Shown one piece after another: positions 42,536 to 50,987 of a stretch of 64,000 nt of DNA. Origin of the DNA: JAOEGB01 sp041262585 (GTDB taxonomy: Bacteria; Actinomycetota; Actinomycetes; Streptosporangiales; Streptosporangiaceae); assembly GCF_041262585.1 (NCBI RefSeq), contig NZ_JBGCBZ010000006.1, positions 186,001 through 250,000 on the forward strand, written 5' to 3'. How positions within the stretch are numbered: the first letter of the stretch is position 1; each line of letters opens with the position of its first letter. Both the position numbers and the translations under genes were made by a program. The notes under the pieces were generated by a model. That model was not told where the DNA came from and searched no databases. It worked only from the letters and a program-made list of their open reading frames with translations.

Positions 42536-42655
42536 AACAGCTCGGTGAACGTACACGTCTCGATAAATCCGGATCCATCCAGATCCGCGAAGCTGCGCCT
42601 TCGTCACCAAGCCCGCGCGAATCGCGGCGGAGCCCAGAAACGGCCCCTTCGACAA
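42536..42655 (-). pseudogene. Remnant of an AbiEi-type N-terminal / DUF559-family gene
   Basis: About 40 codons read LSKGPFLGSAAIRAGLVTKA then QLRGSGWIRIYRDVYVH, the typical N-terminus of actinobacterial AbiEi_4/DUF559 proteins (a winged-helix domain ahead of a restriction-like fold). No continuation follows: the frame passes into GTC-rich simple sequence coding Asp repeats and ends. It lies between the two sortase modules. Confidence 0.6.
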
Positions 42656-42752
42656 CGCGTGGGGAGATCGCGAGCTGCGCGGCACCCGCTGAGACTGCCA
42701 CGGGGTCAAGATCAACGTACGGCTGTCGCCCGAAGCGACGCCCATCCGCTAA

Positions 42753-42811
42753 TCGATCATGACGTTAGTGCTGCTATCCGGGCCGTTTGACAGCACTATC
42801 GTCATGATCGA
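42753..42811 (-). terminator. 21-bp inverted repeat after sortase module 2
   Basis: Arms 42753-42773 and 42791-42811 pair over 21 bp with one mismatch, with a 17-nt loop, starting 6 nt after the sortase stop. The outer part reads CGATCATGAC, related to the TGATCATG repeats elsewhere. Probable terminator; an element end is possible. Confidence 0.7.
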
Positions 42812-42817
42812 ATGCCG

Positions 42818-43864
42818 TCACTTCCCTTTGACCGAGGTGAGCGTTGCGTACACGATGATGTTGTCGGTGTAGGAATGCGCCTTGGCGTTGTAGACGCCGC
42901 CACAGGTGACGAGCCGCAGCGCGGCCGTGATCGTGTTGCCGTAGACCCGCGTCGTCGGGAACGCCCTCTTGCTGACCTGCTCCACACCGTCGACCGTGAA
43001 TGTGGCGGTCTTCCCGTCCGCGCGGAGCACCGCGATCTTGTTGCCCCGCTTGAGTTCGCGCAGCCGGTTGAAGACGGCCGACCCGCTCCTCGTGTTCACG
43101 TGGCCGAGGATGACGGCCGGGCCCTGGTCTCCTGGGGCGGGCCCGAGGCGGTACCAGCCGGTGAGGTTGGGCCTGTTCAGCGGAGGAGGCTGGATCTGGC
43201 CGTCCTTCCGCACACCGACCCGCCCGACCGGCGCGAACACGCCGATCGCCGGAATCCGGATCTTGACCGGCCGCCCTGAAGCGATCTTGCCGGAAGACTT
43301 CCCGGTCGTCGAGGTCGACGTCAACGGGGTCGTTGAGGACGACGCGGTGGTCGTCGTCAACGTTAGCGGCGGGAACGGCTGGAGCGCGGGCATCGGCGGC
43401 GGCGCCGTCGGGGCAGCGGCCGTCAACGGCACGCCGGGCCCGCCAGGCCCGACCGTCGGCGGTAGGTAGGCCGCGACCTGACCCGCCTCCTGGATGTTCA
43501 CCGGAAGCCCGGGCAGCGGGCCGGAATCACTCTGCGGCGCCGGGGACAGCACGGCGAGCATCCCCGCCATGATCGCCACGATCCCGCCGAACGACCCGCC
43601 GACAAGCAGCGTCGCGAGCACGGGCCGGGGCAACGGCTTACGCGCCCGCTTCGTACGGCTCACGCCTTCGGTGACAACGCCGCCAGCAGGAGCCGGCTGC
43701 CCCTGCGCAGCAGCCGGCTGTACGCCCGCCGGAGCGGGGGTTCCGGCAGAAGCCGGCTCTCCGCCGCCCGGAGCCGGGTTCCCAGCCGCAGCCGGGTTTC
43801 CGGCAGCGGGAGTCGGGTTCCCGGCCTCGGGGGTGGGAGCGTCGCCGTCAGGAGTGGAGTTCAT
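42818..43864 (-). CDS. Class F sortase, module 2
   Basis: This 348-residue protein has a long Pro/Ala/Gly-rich N-terminus with AGNPAPGGG-type repeats (about 1-75), a membrane span (LATLLVGGSFGGIVAIMAGM) and a Thr/Ser linker before the sortase barrel. His lies in VILGHVNTRS and Cys in RLVTCGGVYN. No Arg occurs between Cys and the C-terminus, where sortases keep their third catalytic residue. ATG 43864 has GAGGGGG at 9 nt; ATG 43873 has no spacing. It follows the surface-protein gene within 5-14 nt. Confidence 0.88.
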   Translation of the reverse strand: MNSTPDGDAPTPEAGNPTPAAGNPAAAGNPAPGGGEPASAGTPAPAGVQPAAAQGQPAPAGGVVTEGVSRTKRARKPLPRPVLATLLVGGSFGGIVAIMAGMLAVLSPAPQSDSGPLPGLPVNIQEAGQVAAYLPPTVGPGGPGVPLTAAAPTAPPPMPALQPFPPLTLTTTTASSSTTPLTSTSTTGKSSGKIASGRPVKIRIPAIGVFAPVGRVGVRKDGQIQPPPLNRPNLTGWYRLGPAPGDQGPAVILGHVNTRSGSAVFNRLRELKRGNKIAVLRADGKTATFTVDGVEQVSKRAFPTTRVYGNTITAALRLVTCGGVYNAKAHSYTDNIIVYATLTSVKGK

Positions 43865-43878
43865 CGTCGTCATCCCCC

Positions 43879-45267
43879 TCAGACCGTCTCGGACCGGTCA
43901 CCGGCGTGCGCGGCTCTGCGCCTGAGAAGTGCCACGCCACTGAGCACTCCGACGAGCAGCATCACGCTTCCCGACCCGACGAGCAGCCGCCCCGACGCGT
44001 TGGCGACCGGAGCCTCACCCGTCTGAGCCCCGCCCTTCGGCGTGACCTTGACCTGAGCGACGGTCGGCGTCGCGGTCAGCGTGACCGTGGTGGTCGCCGT
44101 CGGCGTGGGAGTGCCGAGCACCACCACAGTGGTGAGCTGGCTCTGCGTGTTCGAGGTCGACGGGCTGGGGCTGTGACTGCCAGTACCCGTAGGAGTCGGA
44201 GTGCCGGTGGGGGTCACGCTGCCCGACGGAGTAACGCTGGGCGAACCACTGATCGAGTCGGACGGGCTAATAGAAGGGCTGGCGGTCCCGCCCACATTGA
44301 CCCGGATGGCCGTGGGCTTCTTCACCGGCTTGCATTCCGCGCGGAACTGCTTCGGCGGGTCCACGAGCTGTTCGGTGACGGCTTTGAAGCCGTCCACCAT
44401 GGCCCACCTGGTGTCGAGCTTCTTCACCGTGAGCGTGTGTTCCTTGTACGGCAGGCCCCGCATGCCCCAGAGCGTGTAGTTGCCCTTGTTCGCGACCAGG
44501 ACCGGACTGCCGTCGTGCTCTTTGGACGCGTCCGCAGTGGCCGGGATGCCGGGCTGTCCGTCCACGAGGAACTGGACCTGTCCCGCCTGATTGGACTGCT
44601 CGGAAATGAAGTCGACGCCCGTCCCGGTGAACTTGAAGGCCGCCTCGGCCCCCATCACCTGGCTGGCGTGCACGTCCACATGGACGTCCCCGATGTTGCC
44701 GTCCCGGTCGTTGTAGTCCGTCCAGTTCGGACCGTAGGTCACCGCCGGGTCGTCATCGTTGACCACTGCTTCGGACGCGGGCGGGGTGAAGTCGAGCAGG
44801 AGCCGACGAGGCACGATCTCGATTTCGCCCTCGGCGGTCGTGGCGACAGCCCCGGAGATCAGGTCGGGCAAGGCCAGCGCGCCCCCATTTTGAAGCAGCG
44901 CCTGATCCTTCGACCCGAGGGAGTCCAGCTTGCCCGCCCACGGCCCGTTGATGTCCACCACGCCGGTCGCGGAGACACGGGCGCCCGGCTGGAACAGACC
45001 AGGGGAAAGGAAGCGAGTGCCGTCCCTGTAAGCGACGCCCCACTTGATGTCGAGCGGCTGCCCCGCGGTCAGCGCGGTCTGCAGGGTGAGGGTCACCTTC
45101 AGGTTCACGCCGGAGGGTCCGGCGACTCCGCCAGTGCAGTTGTAGTTGAGATCGACCTGAACGGTCTCCGCCTTGGCCGAGGCCAGGGGGAGTGCGAGGA
45201 GCGCCCCTCCCGCCACGCTGACGATCGCGGCGGCGAGGGTTCTCCGCCGTCCAGCTCTCCACCGCAT
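43879..45267 (-). CDS. Surface protein with sortase-type C-terminus, module 2
   Basis: This 462-residue protein has a signal peptide (AAAIVSVAGGALLALPLASA), two Cys-containing beta-rich regions, and an inner segment (NWTDYNDRDGNIGDVHVDVH) with VFISEQSN-type jelly-roll features (EQSNQAGQVQFLVDGQPG). A Ser/Thr/Pro stalk (about 315-410) precedes the end VTPKGGAQTGEA, a hydrophobic span (LVGSGSVMLLVGVLSGVALL) and RRRAAHAGDR. The GAQTG motif parallels GAATG in module 1. ATG 45267 has GGGAG at 8 nt. Confidence 0.8.
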   Translation of the reverse strand: MRWRAGRRRTLAAAIVSVAGGALLALPLASAKAETVQVDLNYNCTGGVAGPSGVNLKVTLTLQTALTAGQPLDIKWGVAYRDGTRFLSPGLFQPGARVSATGVVDINGPWAGKLDSLGSKDQALLQNGGALALPDLISGAVATTAEGEIEIVPRRLLLDFTPPASEAVVNDDDPAVTYGPNWTDYNDRDGNIGDVHVDVHASQVMGAEAAFKFTGTGVDFISEQSNQAGQVQFLVDGQPGIPATADASKEHDGSPVLVANKGNYTLWGMRGLPYKEHTLTVKKLDTRWAMVDGFKAVTEQLVDPPKQFRAECKPVKKPTAIRVNVGGTASPSISPSDSISGSPSVTPSGSVTPTGTPTPTGTGSHSPSPSTSNTQSQLTTVVVLGTPTPTATTTVTLTATPTVAQVKVTPKGGAQTGEAPVANASGRLLVGSGSVMLLVGVLSGVALLRRRAAHAGDRSETV

Positions 45268-45446
45268 CACGCATGCTCCCGATCGCGAAGCCTGGCCGCG
45301 CAGGCGACCGACAGTAAACCGAAAGTAGATCTTATGGGGCTATAAACGCGGCCCATGAGTCCTTCGGGGCGATGGTGGCGGAGTTGTAATACGACATGGC
45401 CCCAAGACGAGGGCAAACCGCCGCCTGGCGATCGACCCACGAGGAC

Positions 45447-45461
45447 CAGAATCGTATTCTG
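45447..45461 (+). promoter_or_regulatory. 15-bp palindrome, candidate operator
   Basis: CAGAATCGTATTCTG has perfect 6-bp arms around CGT, 36 nt before the dehydrogenase start. It is reminiscent of, but not identical to, the KstR-type TAGAAC/GTTCTA sites (half-sites here are 3 nt apart). Confidence 0.5.
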
Positions 45462-45497
45462 TTCGCGGCATCAACCTCCGAGCCGGAAGGCGTATCC

Positions 45498-46643
45498 ATG
45501 CGGCGTGACCTCTTCGAGGAGGAGCACCTGCTCTTCCGCGACACCGTTCGTGAGTTCCTCGCGCGTGAGGTGGTCCCGCACCACCCGCAATGGGAGAAGG
45601 ACGGCATCGTGCCCCGCGAGGTCTGGAAGAAGGCCGGCGAGCTGGGGATGTTCGGCTTCGCCGTGCCGGAGGAGTTCGGCGGGTCGGGCATCACGGACTA
45701 CCGCTACAACACCGTCATCGCCGAGGAGATCATCCGTATCGGCGCGACCGGTCTCGGCTTCTCGCTGCACAACGACGTCATGGCCCCCTACTTCGTGGAC
45801 ATGACCAACGACGAGCAGAAGCAGCGCTGGCTGCCGGGCTTCGCGTCCGGCGAGCTGATCACGGCCGTCGCGATGACCGAGCCGGGGGCGGGCAGCGACC
45901 TGCAGGGCGTCCGCACCACGGCGATCAGGGACGGCGACCACTACGTGGTCAACGGCCAGAAGACGTTCATCACGAACGGCATCAACTCCGACCTCGTCGT
46001 GGTCGTCACCAAGACCGACCCGACGGCCGGCGCCCGTGGCACCACGCTGCTGGTCGTCGAGCGGGGCATGGAGGGCTTCACCCGCGGCCGCAACCTGGAG
46101 AAGGTCGGCATGCACGCCCAGGACACGGCCGAGCTGTTCTTCGAGAACGTCCGCGTCCCTGTGGCCAACCGCCTCGGTGACGAGGACGGCCAGGGCTTCT
46201 TCCAGCTCATGCACAACCTGCCACAGGAGCGGCTGTCGATCGCGGTCGGGGCGGTCGCCTCGGCGGAGGCGGTCCTGGAGGCGACCATCGAGTACTGCAA
46301 GAACCGCAAGGCCTTCGGCAAGAACATCGGCCAGTTCCAGAACACCCGGTTCGTGCTGGCGGAGCTGGCCACCGAGGTCGAAATCGCCCGCCACTATGTC
46401 GACAAGTGCATCCTCGCTCTCAACGCCAAGGAGCTCTCTGCCGTTGACGCCGCGAAGGCGAAGTGGTGGACCACCGAGCTGCAGACCAAGCTCATCGACC
46501 GCTGTCTCCAGCTCCACGGCGGCTACGGCTACATGATGGAATACCCCGTGGCCAAGGCCTGGCTGGACAGCCGGGTCCAGACGATCTACGGCGGCACCAC
46601 CGAGATCATGAAGGAGATCATCGGCCGGTCCTTCGGCTTCTAA
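45498..46643 (+). CDS. Acyl-CoA dehydrogenase
   Basis: The 381-residue enzyme has standard length. It has VAMTEPGAGSDLQGVRTTA, the NGQKTFITNG strand, LPQERLSIAVGAVASAE and the end QTIYGGTTEIMKEIIGRSFG holding the catalytic Glu region. It oxidises acyl-CoA to enoyl-CoA with electrons going to ETF. ATG 45498 has GGAAGG at 7 nt; the open frame to 45396 is upstream noise. Chain-length preference is not evident from sequence. Confidence 0.92.
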   Translation: MRRDLFEEEHLLFRDTVREFLAREVVPHHPQWEKDGIVPREVWKKAGELGMFGFAVPEEFGGSGITDYRYNTVIAEEIIRIGATGLGFSLHNDVMAPYFVDMTNDEQKQRWLPGFASGELITAVAMTEPGAGSDLQGVRTTAIRDGDHYVVNGQKTFITNGINSDLVVVVTKTDPTAGARGTTLLVVERGMEGFTRGRNLEKVGMHAQDTAELFFENVRVPVANRLGDEDGQGFFQLMHNLPQERLSIAVGAVASAEAVLEATIEYCKNRKAFGKNIGQFQNTRFVLAELATEVEIARHYVDKCILALNAKELSAVDAAKAKWWTTELQTKLIDRCLQLHGGYGYMMEYPVAKAWLDSRVQTIYGGTTEIMKEIIGRSFGF

Positions 46644-46662
46644 CCCGTCGTACGGCTCACGC

Positions 46663-46824
46663 TCAGCGGAACTGCTGTCCCCAGATGGCCAGCATGACCA
46701 GCACGAACACGATCACGACGCCCGCATAGGCCACCGGGCTCAGCCGGAAGAACCTGCGCACCCGGTTCAGCAACCACGCGAACAGGAACGCCAGGAAGAC
46801 CAGAAGGATGAGTCCGGGGTCCAT
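46663..46824 (-). CDS. Small membrane protein, 53 residues
   Basis: An ATG at 46824 opens MDPGLILLVFLAFLFAWLLN, then RVRRFFRLSPVAYAGVVIVF and VLVMLAIWGQQFR, ending TGA at 46663. It has two membrane spans separated by a basic loop (RVRRFFRLS), so both ends face out or in together. CATACT lies 8 nt before the ATG, so the mRNA may be leaderless. It lies between the dehydrogenase and the hydrolase. No family recognised. Confidence 0.65.
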   Translation of the reverse strand: MDPGLILLVFLAFLFAWLLNRVRRFFRLSPVAYAGVVIVFVLVMLAIWGQQFR

Positions 46825-46863
46825 GCTGATCAGTATGCGGCCCGATCCCCGCCCGCGCGCGGG

Positions 46864-47640
46864 CTAGTCACGAGTGCTATAGAGGATCACCTTCGCCACG
46901 AGCGCCGGGTCGTCGCTCATCGGCACGTGACCGCAGCCGGGCAGCAACGTGACTCGCTGCTGTGCCCACCGCGCCGCCCGTACGGCCTGGCGGCGCGGCA
47001 GCAGCCGATCATGCTCTCCCCAGGCGATGGTGATGGGGACCTTGGGCGGAGCAGGGGGCGCGACCCAGGCGAACGACTCCAGCGTCTCGTCGAACCCCGG
47101 GCATTCGCGAAGGGCCTCGGCCGCCGCCAGCATGGCCTGAGCGGAGATCTGGGAAGGCTTGGCCACCAGCATCCCCATCGCCACCGCCTTGCCGGCTTTC
47201 GACGAGGCCAGCGCGGTCGCGGCTCCAGGTGGAGTGGCGCTCACCGACGCGCGCAACACCCGCAGCATGGTCCGTGCGTAGAGGTGCTCGGCCCTGGACC
47301 AGAAGCCCGCCGGCGACAGCGCGACAGCCGTACGGACGGCCCCACGAGAGGCGAAGTCCAGCGCGACGTAGCCTCCGAGCGAGTTGCCCGCGACGTGCGG
47401 GTCCTTCAGGCCGAGCCGCGTCCAGAACTCCTCGACCGCGACGCCCAGCGTCTCGGCGTTGTACGGCAGGCCGGACGGCAGCGGGGGCGACTCCCCGAAC
47501 CCGGGAAAATCGACCGCGATGACGTCGTGCCGCTCCGCGAGCAGATCGAGGACGGGCAGCCAGCCCTGCCGGTGATGGCCGATGCCGTGCAGCAGGACCA
47601 GCGGTGAGCCACTGCCACGCCGTTCGTAGGCGAGCTCCAT
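46864..47640 (-). CDS. Alpha/beta hydrolase
   Basis: The 258-residue protein has the oxyanion HG motif in LVLLHGIGHH, the nucleophile elbow GNSLGG, an acid in ITIAWGEHDRLLPRRQAV and the catalytic His in LPGCGHVPMSDDP. All parts of the triad are present. Substrates of this family range from esters to lactones and haloalkanes; none can be named here. The 218 nt between it and the next gene shows nothing recognised. Confidence 0.85.
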   Translation of the reverse strand: MELAYERRGSGSPLVLLHGIGHHRQGWLPVLDLLAERHDVIAVDFPGFGESPPLPSGLPYNAETLGVAVEEFWTRLGLKDPHVAGNSLGGYVALDFASRGAVRTAVALSPAGFWSRAEHLYARTMLRVLRASVSATPPGAATALASSKAGKAVAMGMLVAKPSQISAQAMLAAAEALRECPGFDETLESFAWVAPPAPPKVPITIAWGEHDRLLPRRQAVRAARWAQQRVTLLPGCGHVPMSDDPALVAKVILYSTRD

Positions 47641-47858
47641 ACCTGCGAGTCAAGCACCCGAATCGGCGCAGACCAAGGAACACACGGCAGTTTCCAGGAG
47701 AGACGGAGCACAGCGGGACGAGGAGCGCAGCGCCGGTCAAGGGGGGAAGCGACCCACCACATAGGGCACGCCCGCTGAAGCACCCCCGATCGAAAACGCA
47801 TAACTCGCCCCCGCAAGCCGGGCGGCAACCTCAACACCCTCGCCGGCGAGGACGCCCG

Positions 47859-50084
47859 TCAGCGGCCGCCGATGGGGATTTCGAACCAGACGGCCTTGCC
47901 CTCGCGGGTCGGGCGGGAACCCCAGCGCTTGGCGAGCTGGTCGACGAGGTAGAGGCCGCGGCCGCCCTCGTCGTTCTCCCCGGCGCTGCGGATGCGGGGC
48001 AGCCGCAGGTCCTGGTCGAAGACCTCGACCCAGATGGACTCCCTGCCCCGGCGGAGCCGCAGGGTGAACTCCTTGTCCCCGGCGATCTCCTCTTCGAAGC
48101 CCGGCACGTCCCAGGACTCGTCGAACGGCAGCGGCGGTCCGTCGAGCACGAGCTCACGGCGCGGGATGCTCGCGCTGGCCGCGTGCAGCACCACGTTGGT
48201 CACGACCTCGGAGACGAGCAGGCAGGCGAGCTCGACGCGCTCCTCGGGCACCTGCCAGCTCGCGAACGCCTCGGACGCCATGCGCCGCGCCTCGCTCACC
48301 ATGATCGGCTGGGCGGGGAACGTCTGCTCCTCGAACTCGAGCTCGGTCCCGACCGACCGTACGACCAGGATGGCCATGTCGTCGTCGATCTCGCCGGGAA
48401 CGGCGATGGTGGCGACGTCGGCGATGCGCTCGACCGGCTCGGCGGAGATCTTCGCGACCTTGTCGCAGAGGATCTGCAGCGTCTCGTCCTCGCTGAGGGA
48501 GGGGCCATCGGAGTCGCGCGGCGGGCGCCGGTCGACCAGGCCGTCGGTGTAGAGCAGCAGGGTCGCGCCCGGGGGCAGGACCCGCGTCTCCTCCTTGTAG
48601 ACCAGGTCGGCGTGCATGCCCTTGGCGCGGACGCCGAGCGGCTGGCCGACCTCGGTGATGTCGAGCTCGGCGACGGTGCCGTCCACGATCAGCAGCGGCG
48701 GGGCGTGGCCGGCGTTGGCGAAGGAGAGCTGCCGCGACCACGCGTCGTACACCAGGTATTGGCAGGTGACGATCGGGGGGTTGGTGATGTCGGCGCCGAA
48801 GTCGTCGCGCTCGGGCGCGGCGACGATCCGGGTCCACTCGTCGAGACGGGCGAGGATGTCCGCGGGAGGCTTGTCGTCCTGCGCGAAGGCCCGCAGCGCG
48901 GCCCTGAGCTGGCCCATGACGGCCGCGGCCTTGGCTCCCCTCCCCTCGACGTCGCCGATGACGATGCCGACCCGTCCGGCCGACAGCGGGATCACGTCGT
49001 ACCAGTCGCCGCCGACCTGGGTCTGGATGCCCTGCCCGTGGGACGCGAGCGGGGCGGCGGGGTAGTAGCGGACGGCGATCTCCAGCCCGTCGAGCGACGG
49101 GAGCTCACGGGGCAGCAGGTGCTTCTGGAACGACTCGGCGGTGTGCCGCTCCTCCTCGAAGAGCAGGGCGTTGTCGACGGCGAGGGCGACCCGGGTGGCG
49201 ATGGCGCCCACGAAGTCGCGGTCGAACGCGTCGTAGTGAGGGGAGCGCCGGTCGGTGAGATTGGACATGCCGAGATACATCAGGCCCAGCGTCTCCCCGC
49301 GGGCACACAGCGGCGCGACTATCGCGGAGGTCATGCCGACCTCACCGCAGATGCGTGCCGCGCCCTCGCTGGGGGACGGGTAGCTGACCTCGGAGAAGTC
49401 CTCGACGAGGATGGTCTCCTGGCGGCGCAGCGCGGTGTCCGCGTAGTGGCCGGCCGGGTACCTGATCTCGGCGCCCACCGGCCTCCAGGTGTCCGGCGGC
49501 GGCGACCAGCCGTTCACGTGCGTGGAGACCTTCCGCACCAGCCGGTCGCTCTCCACCAGCTCGATGAAGCAGTGGTCGGCGAACTGGGGCACCAGCATCT
49601 CGGCGACCCGGTTGAGCGTCTCCTCCACGTAGAGAGAGCCGGCGAGTCGCTCGCCGATGCGCTCAAGCAGGCCGAAGCGGTCCTTCTCGCGCTCGTTGCT
49701 GCGCATCGCCTCGCGGGCGGTGATCACGATCCCGGTGACCGACCCGGATTGGTGCCGCAGCGGCACGGCCTGGGCCCGGACGTAGATCATGGTGCCGTCG
49801 CCACGGACGACGTCGAAGGTGCCCTCCCAGACTCCGCCGCGGAGCACGTGCTTGGCGAGCTCCACCGCGAGCGGGTGGTCCTTTTCCATGATTCCCAGGG
49901 AGAGGAGGGATTCCTTGCCGGAGGGGAGGCCGGGCCTGCCGAACAGACGCTCGGCGAAGGGGTTCCAGTAGAGAACGTTGCTGAATCTGTCGGTGACGAC
50001 CACCGCCATCTCCACGTGGTCCAGCACGGAACCGGCGGTCAGGTGATCCGCGGTGTCCTGTGACAGATCCCCCCAACGTTTCAT
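47859..50084 (-). CDS. PAS-GAF-PP2C phosphatase with HATPase domain (RsbU/SpoIIE type)
   Basis: This 741-residue signalling protein has a PAS domain (about 18-130, DHVEMAVVVTDRFSNVLYWN), a GAF domain (about 150-310), a SpoIIE-type PP2C phosphatase (about 340-565, with GGDWYDVIPL, VIGDVEGRG, NAGHAPPLL, LLYTDGLVDRR) and a C-terminal HATPase kinase-like domain (LVSEVVTNVVLHAASASIP, GRGLYLVDQLAKRWGSR). Such proteins act in partner-switching: the HATPase binds sigma or STAS partners and the phosphatase resets phosphorylated STAS proteins. No sigma gene is adjacent; a STAS protein is encoded 10 kb away. Confidence 0.92.
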   Translation of the reverse strand: MKRWGDLSQDTADHLTAGSVLDHVEMAVVVTDRFSNVLYWNPFAERLFGRPGLPSGKESLLSLGIMEKDHPLAVELAKHVLRGGVWEGTFDVVRGDGTMIYVRAQAVPLRHQSGSVTGIVITAREAMRSNEREKDRFGLLERIGERLAGSLYVEETLNRVAEMLVPQFADHCFIELVESDRLVRKVSTHVNGWSPPPDTWRPVGAEIRYPAGHYADTALRRQETILVEDFSEVSYPSPSEGAARICGEVGMTSAIVAPLCARGETLGLMYLGMSNLTDRRSPHYDAFDRDFVGAIATRVALAVDNALLFEEERHTAESFQKHLLPRELPSLDGLEIAVRYYPAAPLASHGQGIQTQVGGDWYDVIPLSAGRVGIVIGDVEGRGAKAAAVMGQLRAALRAFAQDDKPPADILARLDEWTRIVAAPERDDFGADITNPPIVTCQYLVYDAWSRQLSFANAGHAPPLLIVDGTVAELDITEVGQPLGVRAKGMHADLVYKEETRVLPPGATLLLYTDGLVDRRPPRDSDGPSLSEDETLQILCDKVAKISAEPVERIADVATIAVPGEIDDDMAILVVRSVGTELEFEEQTFPAQPIMVSEARRMASEAFASWQVPEERVELACLLVSEVVTNVVLHAASASIPRRELVLDGPPLPFDESWDVPGFEEEIAGDKEFTLRLRRGRESIWVEVFDQDLRLPRIRSAGENDEGGRGLYLVDQLAKRWGSRPTREGKAVWFEIPIGGR

Positions 50085-50207
50085 CCCTCGACCACCCCCT
50101 GGAGACGGATGCTCGCTACGCCGACCACGGACACTCCTGCAGGGGTTGCGATGTCGCGGGAGAGGAGGGGCCCCCTATGGGGATTCAACCAGGCACAACT
50201 CTTTCGG

Positions 50208-50912
50208 TCATCGCTTGGTGACGAACACGTGCGCGGCGACGTCGCGCGGGAGTTCCGCGAGAGTGCCGTCCGCTTCGCTGTCACCTGTCACCCGCACACC
50301 GTCGTCGCTCGCCGCGAGCGTCACCTCGCGTCCGGGTTGTATCCCAACTTGCTTGAGTTTAAGCATCACGGCGGGGTCGCTTTGCACTTGTTCGCTAATT
50401 CGGCGCACGACAACCGGGATCGCCGCCGGGCCTGCAAGATCGGCCATGGGAGAGACTGGCTCATCCTTGGTCAAATCAGACTCGGCCACGCCGAGCTCCG
50501 CCAGCCCGGGGATGGGATTGCCGTGCGGGCAGACCCGGGGGTTGTCGAGGAGGCCGACGAGCCGGGTCTCCACCGACTCCGACATCACGTGCTCCCAGCG
50601 GCACGCCTCGATGTGGACCTCTTCCCAGGGCATCCCGATCACCTGGGTCAGCAGGCACTCGGCCAGGCGGTGCTTGCGCATGACCCTTATGGCCAGCGTG
50701 CGCCCGAGATCGGTCATGGTGAGGTGGCGGTCGCCCTGCACCTTGACGAGGCCGTCACGCTCCATCCTCGCGACCGTCTGGCTGACCGTGGGACCACTCT
50801 GCTGCAACCGCTCCGCGATGCGCGCGCGCAGCGGAACGATTCCTTCCTCTTCGAGCTCGAAGATCGTGCGGAGATACATCTCCGTTGTGTCGATCAGGCC
50901 GTGTGCGGTCAA
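50208..50912 (-). CDS. ideR: Iron-dependent regulator, DtxR/IdeR family
   Basis: The 234-residue regulator opens LIDTTEMYLRTIFELEEEG after a TTG start (50912) with GGAGG close upstream. It has the winged helix, the dimer domain with metal ligands in EEVHIEACRWEHVM (the Cys marks an iron-type regulator rather than the manganese type) and a C-terminal SH3-like domain (KLKQVGIQPGREVTLAASDD). It should repress iron-uptake genes when iron is sufficient. It is divergent from udgX with 75 nt between them. Confidence 0.92.
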   Translation of the reverse strand: MTAHGLIDTTEMYLRTIFELEEEGIVPLRARIAERLQQSGPTVSQTVARMERDGLVKVQGDRHLTMTDLGRTLAIRVMRKHRLAECLLTQVIGMPWEEVHIEACRWEHVMSESVETRLVGLLDNPRVCPHGNPIPGLAELGVAESDLTKDEPVSPMADLAGPAAIPVVVRRISEQVQSDPAVMLKLKQVGIQPGREVTLAASDDGVRVTGDSEADGTLAELPRDVAAHVFVTKR

Positions 50913-50987
50913 AATTCCTCCAGTCCTGTATCGATGCTACGACCCCCTGAGTGTTCGCAGCCGACCCTATTGGGGAAGCGACTTAGG

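Noticed and set aside
50109..50987. N-terminal extension of udgX by about 290 codons
   Set aside because: It runs antisense to ideR and ahead of the family N-terminus; the ATG at 50988 gives the normal UdgX length.
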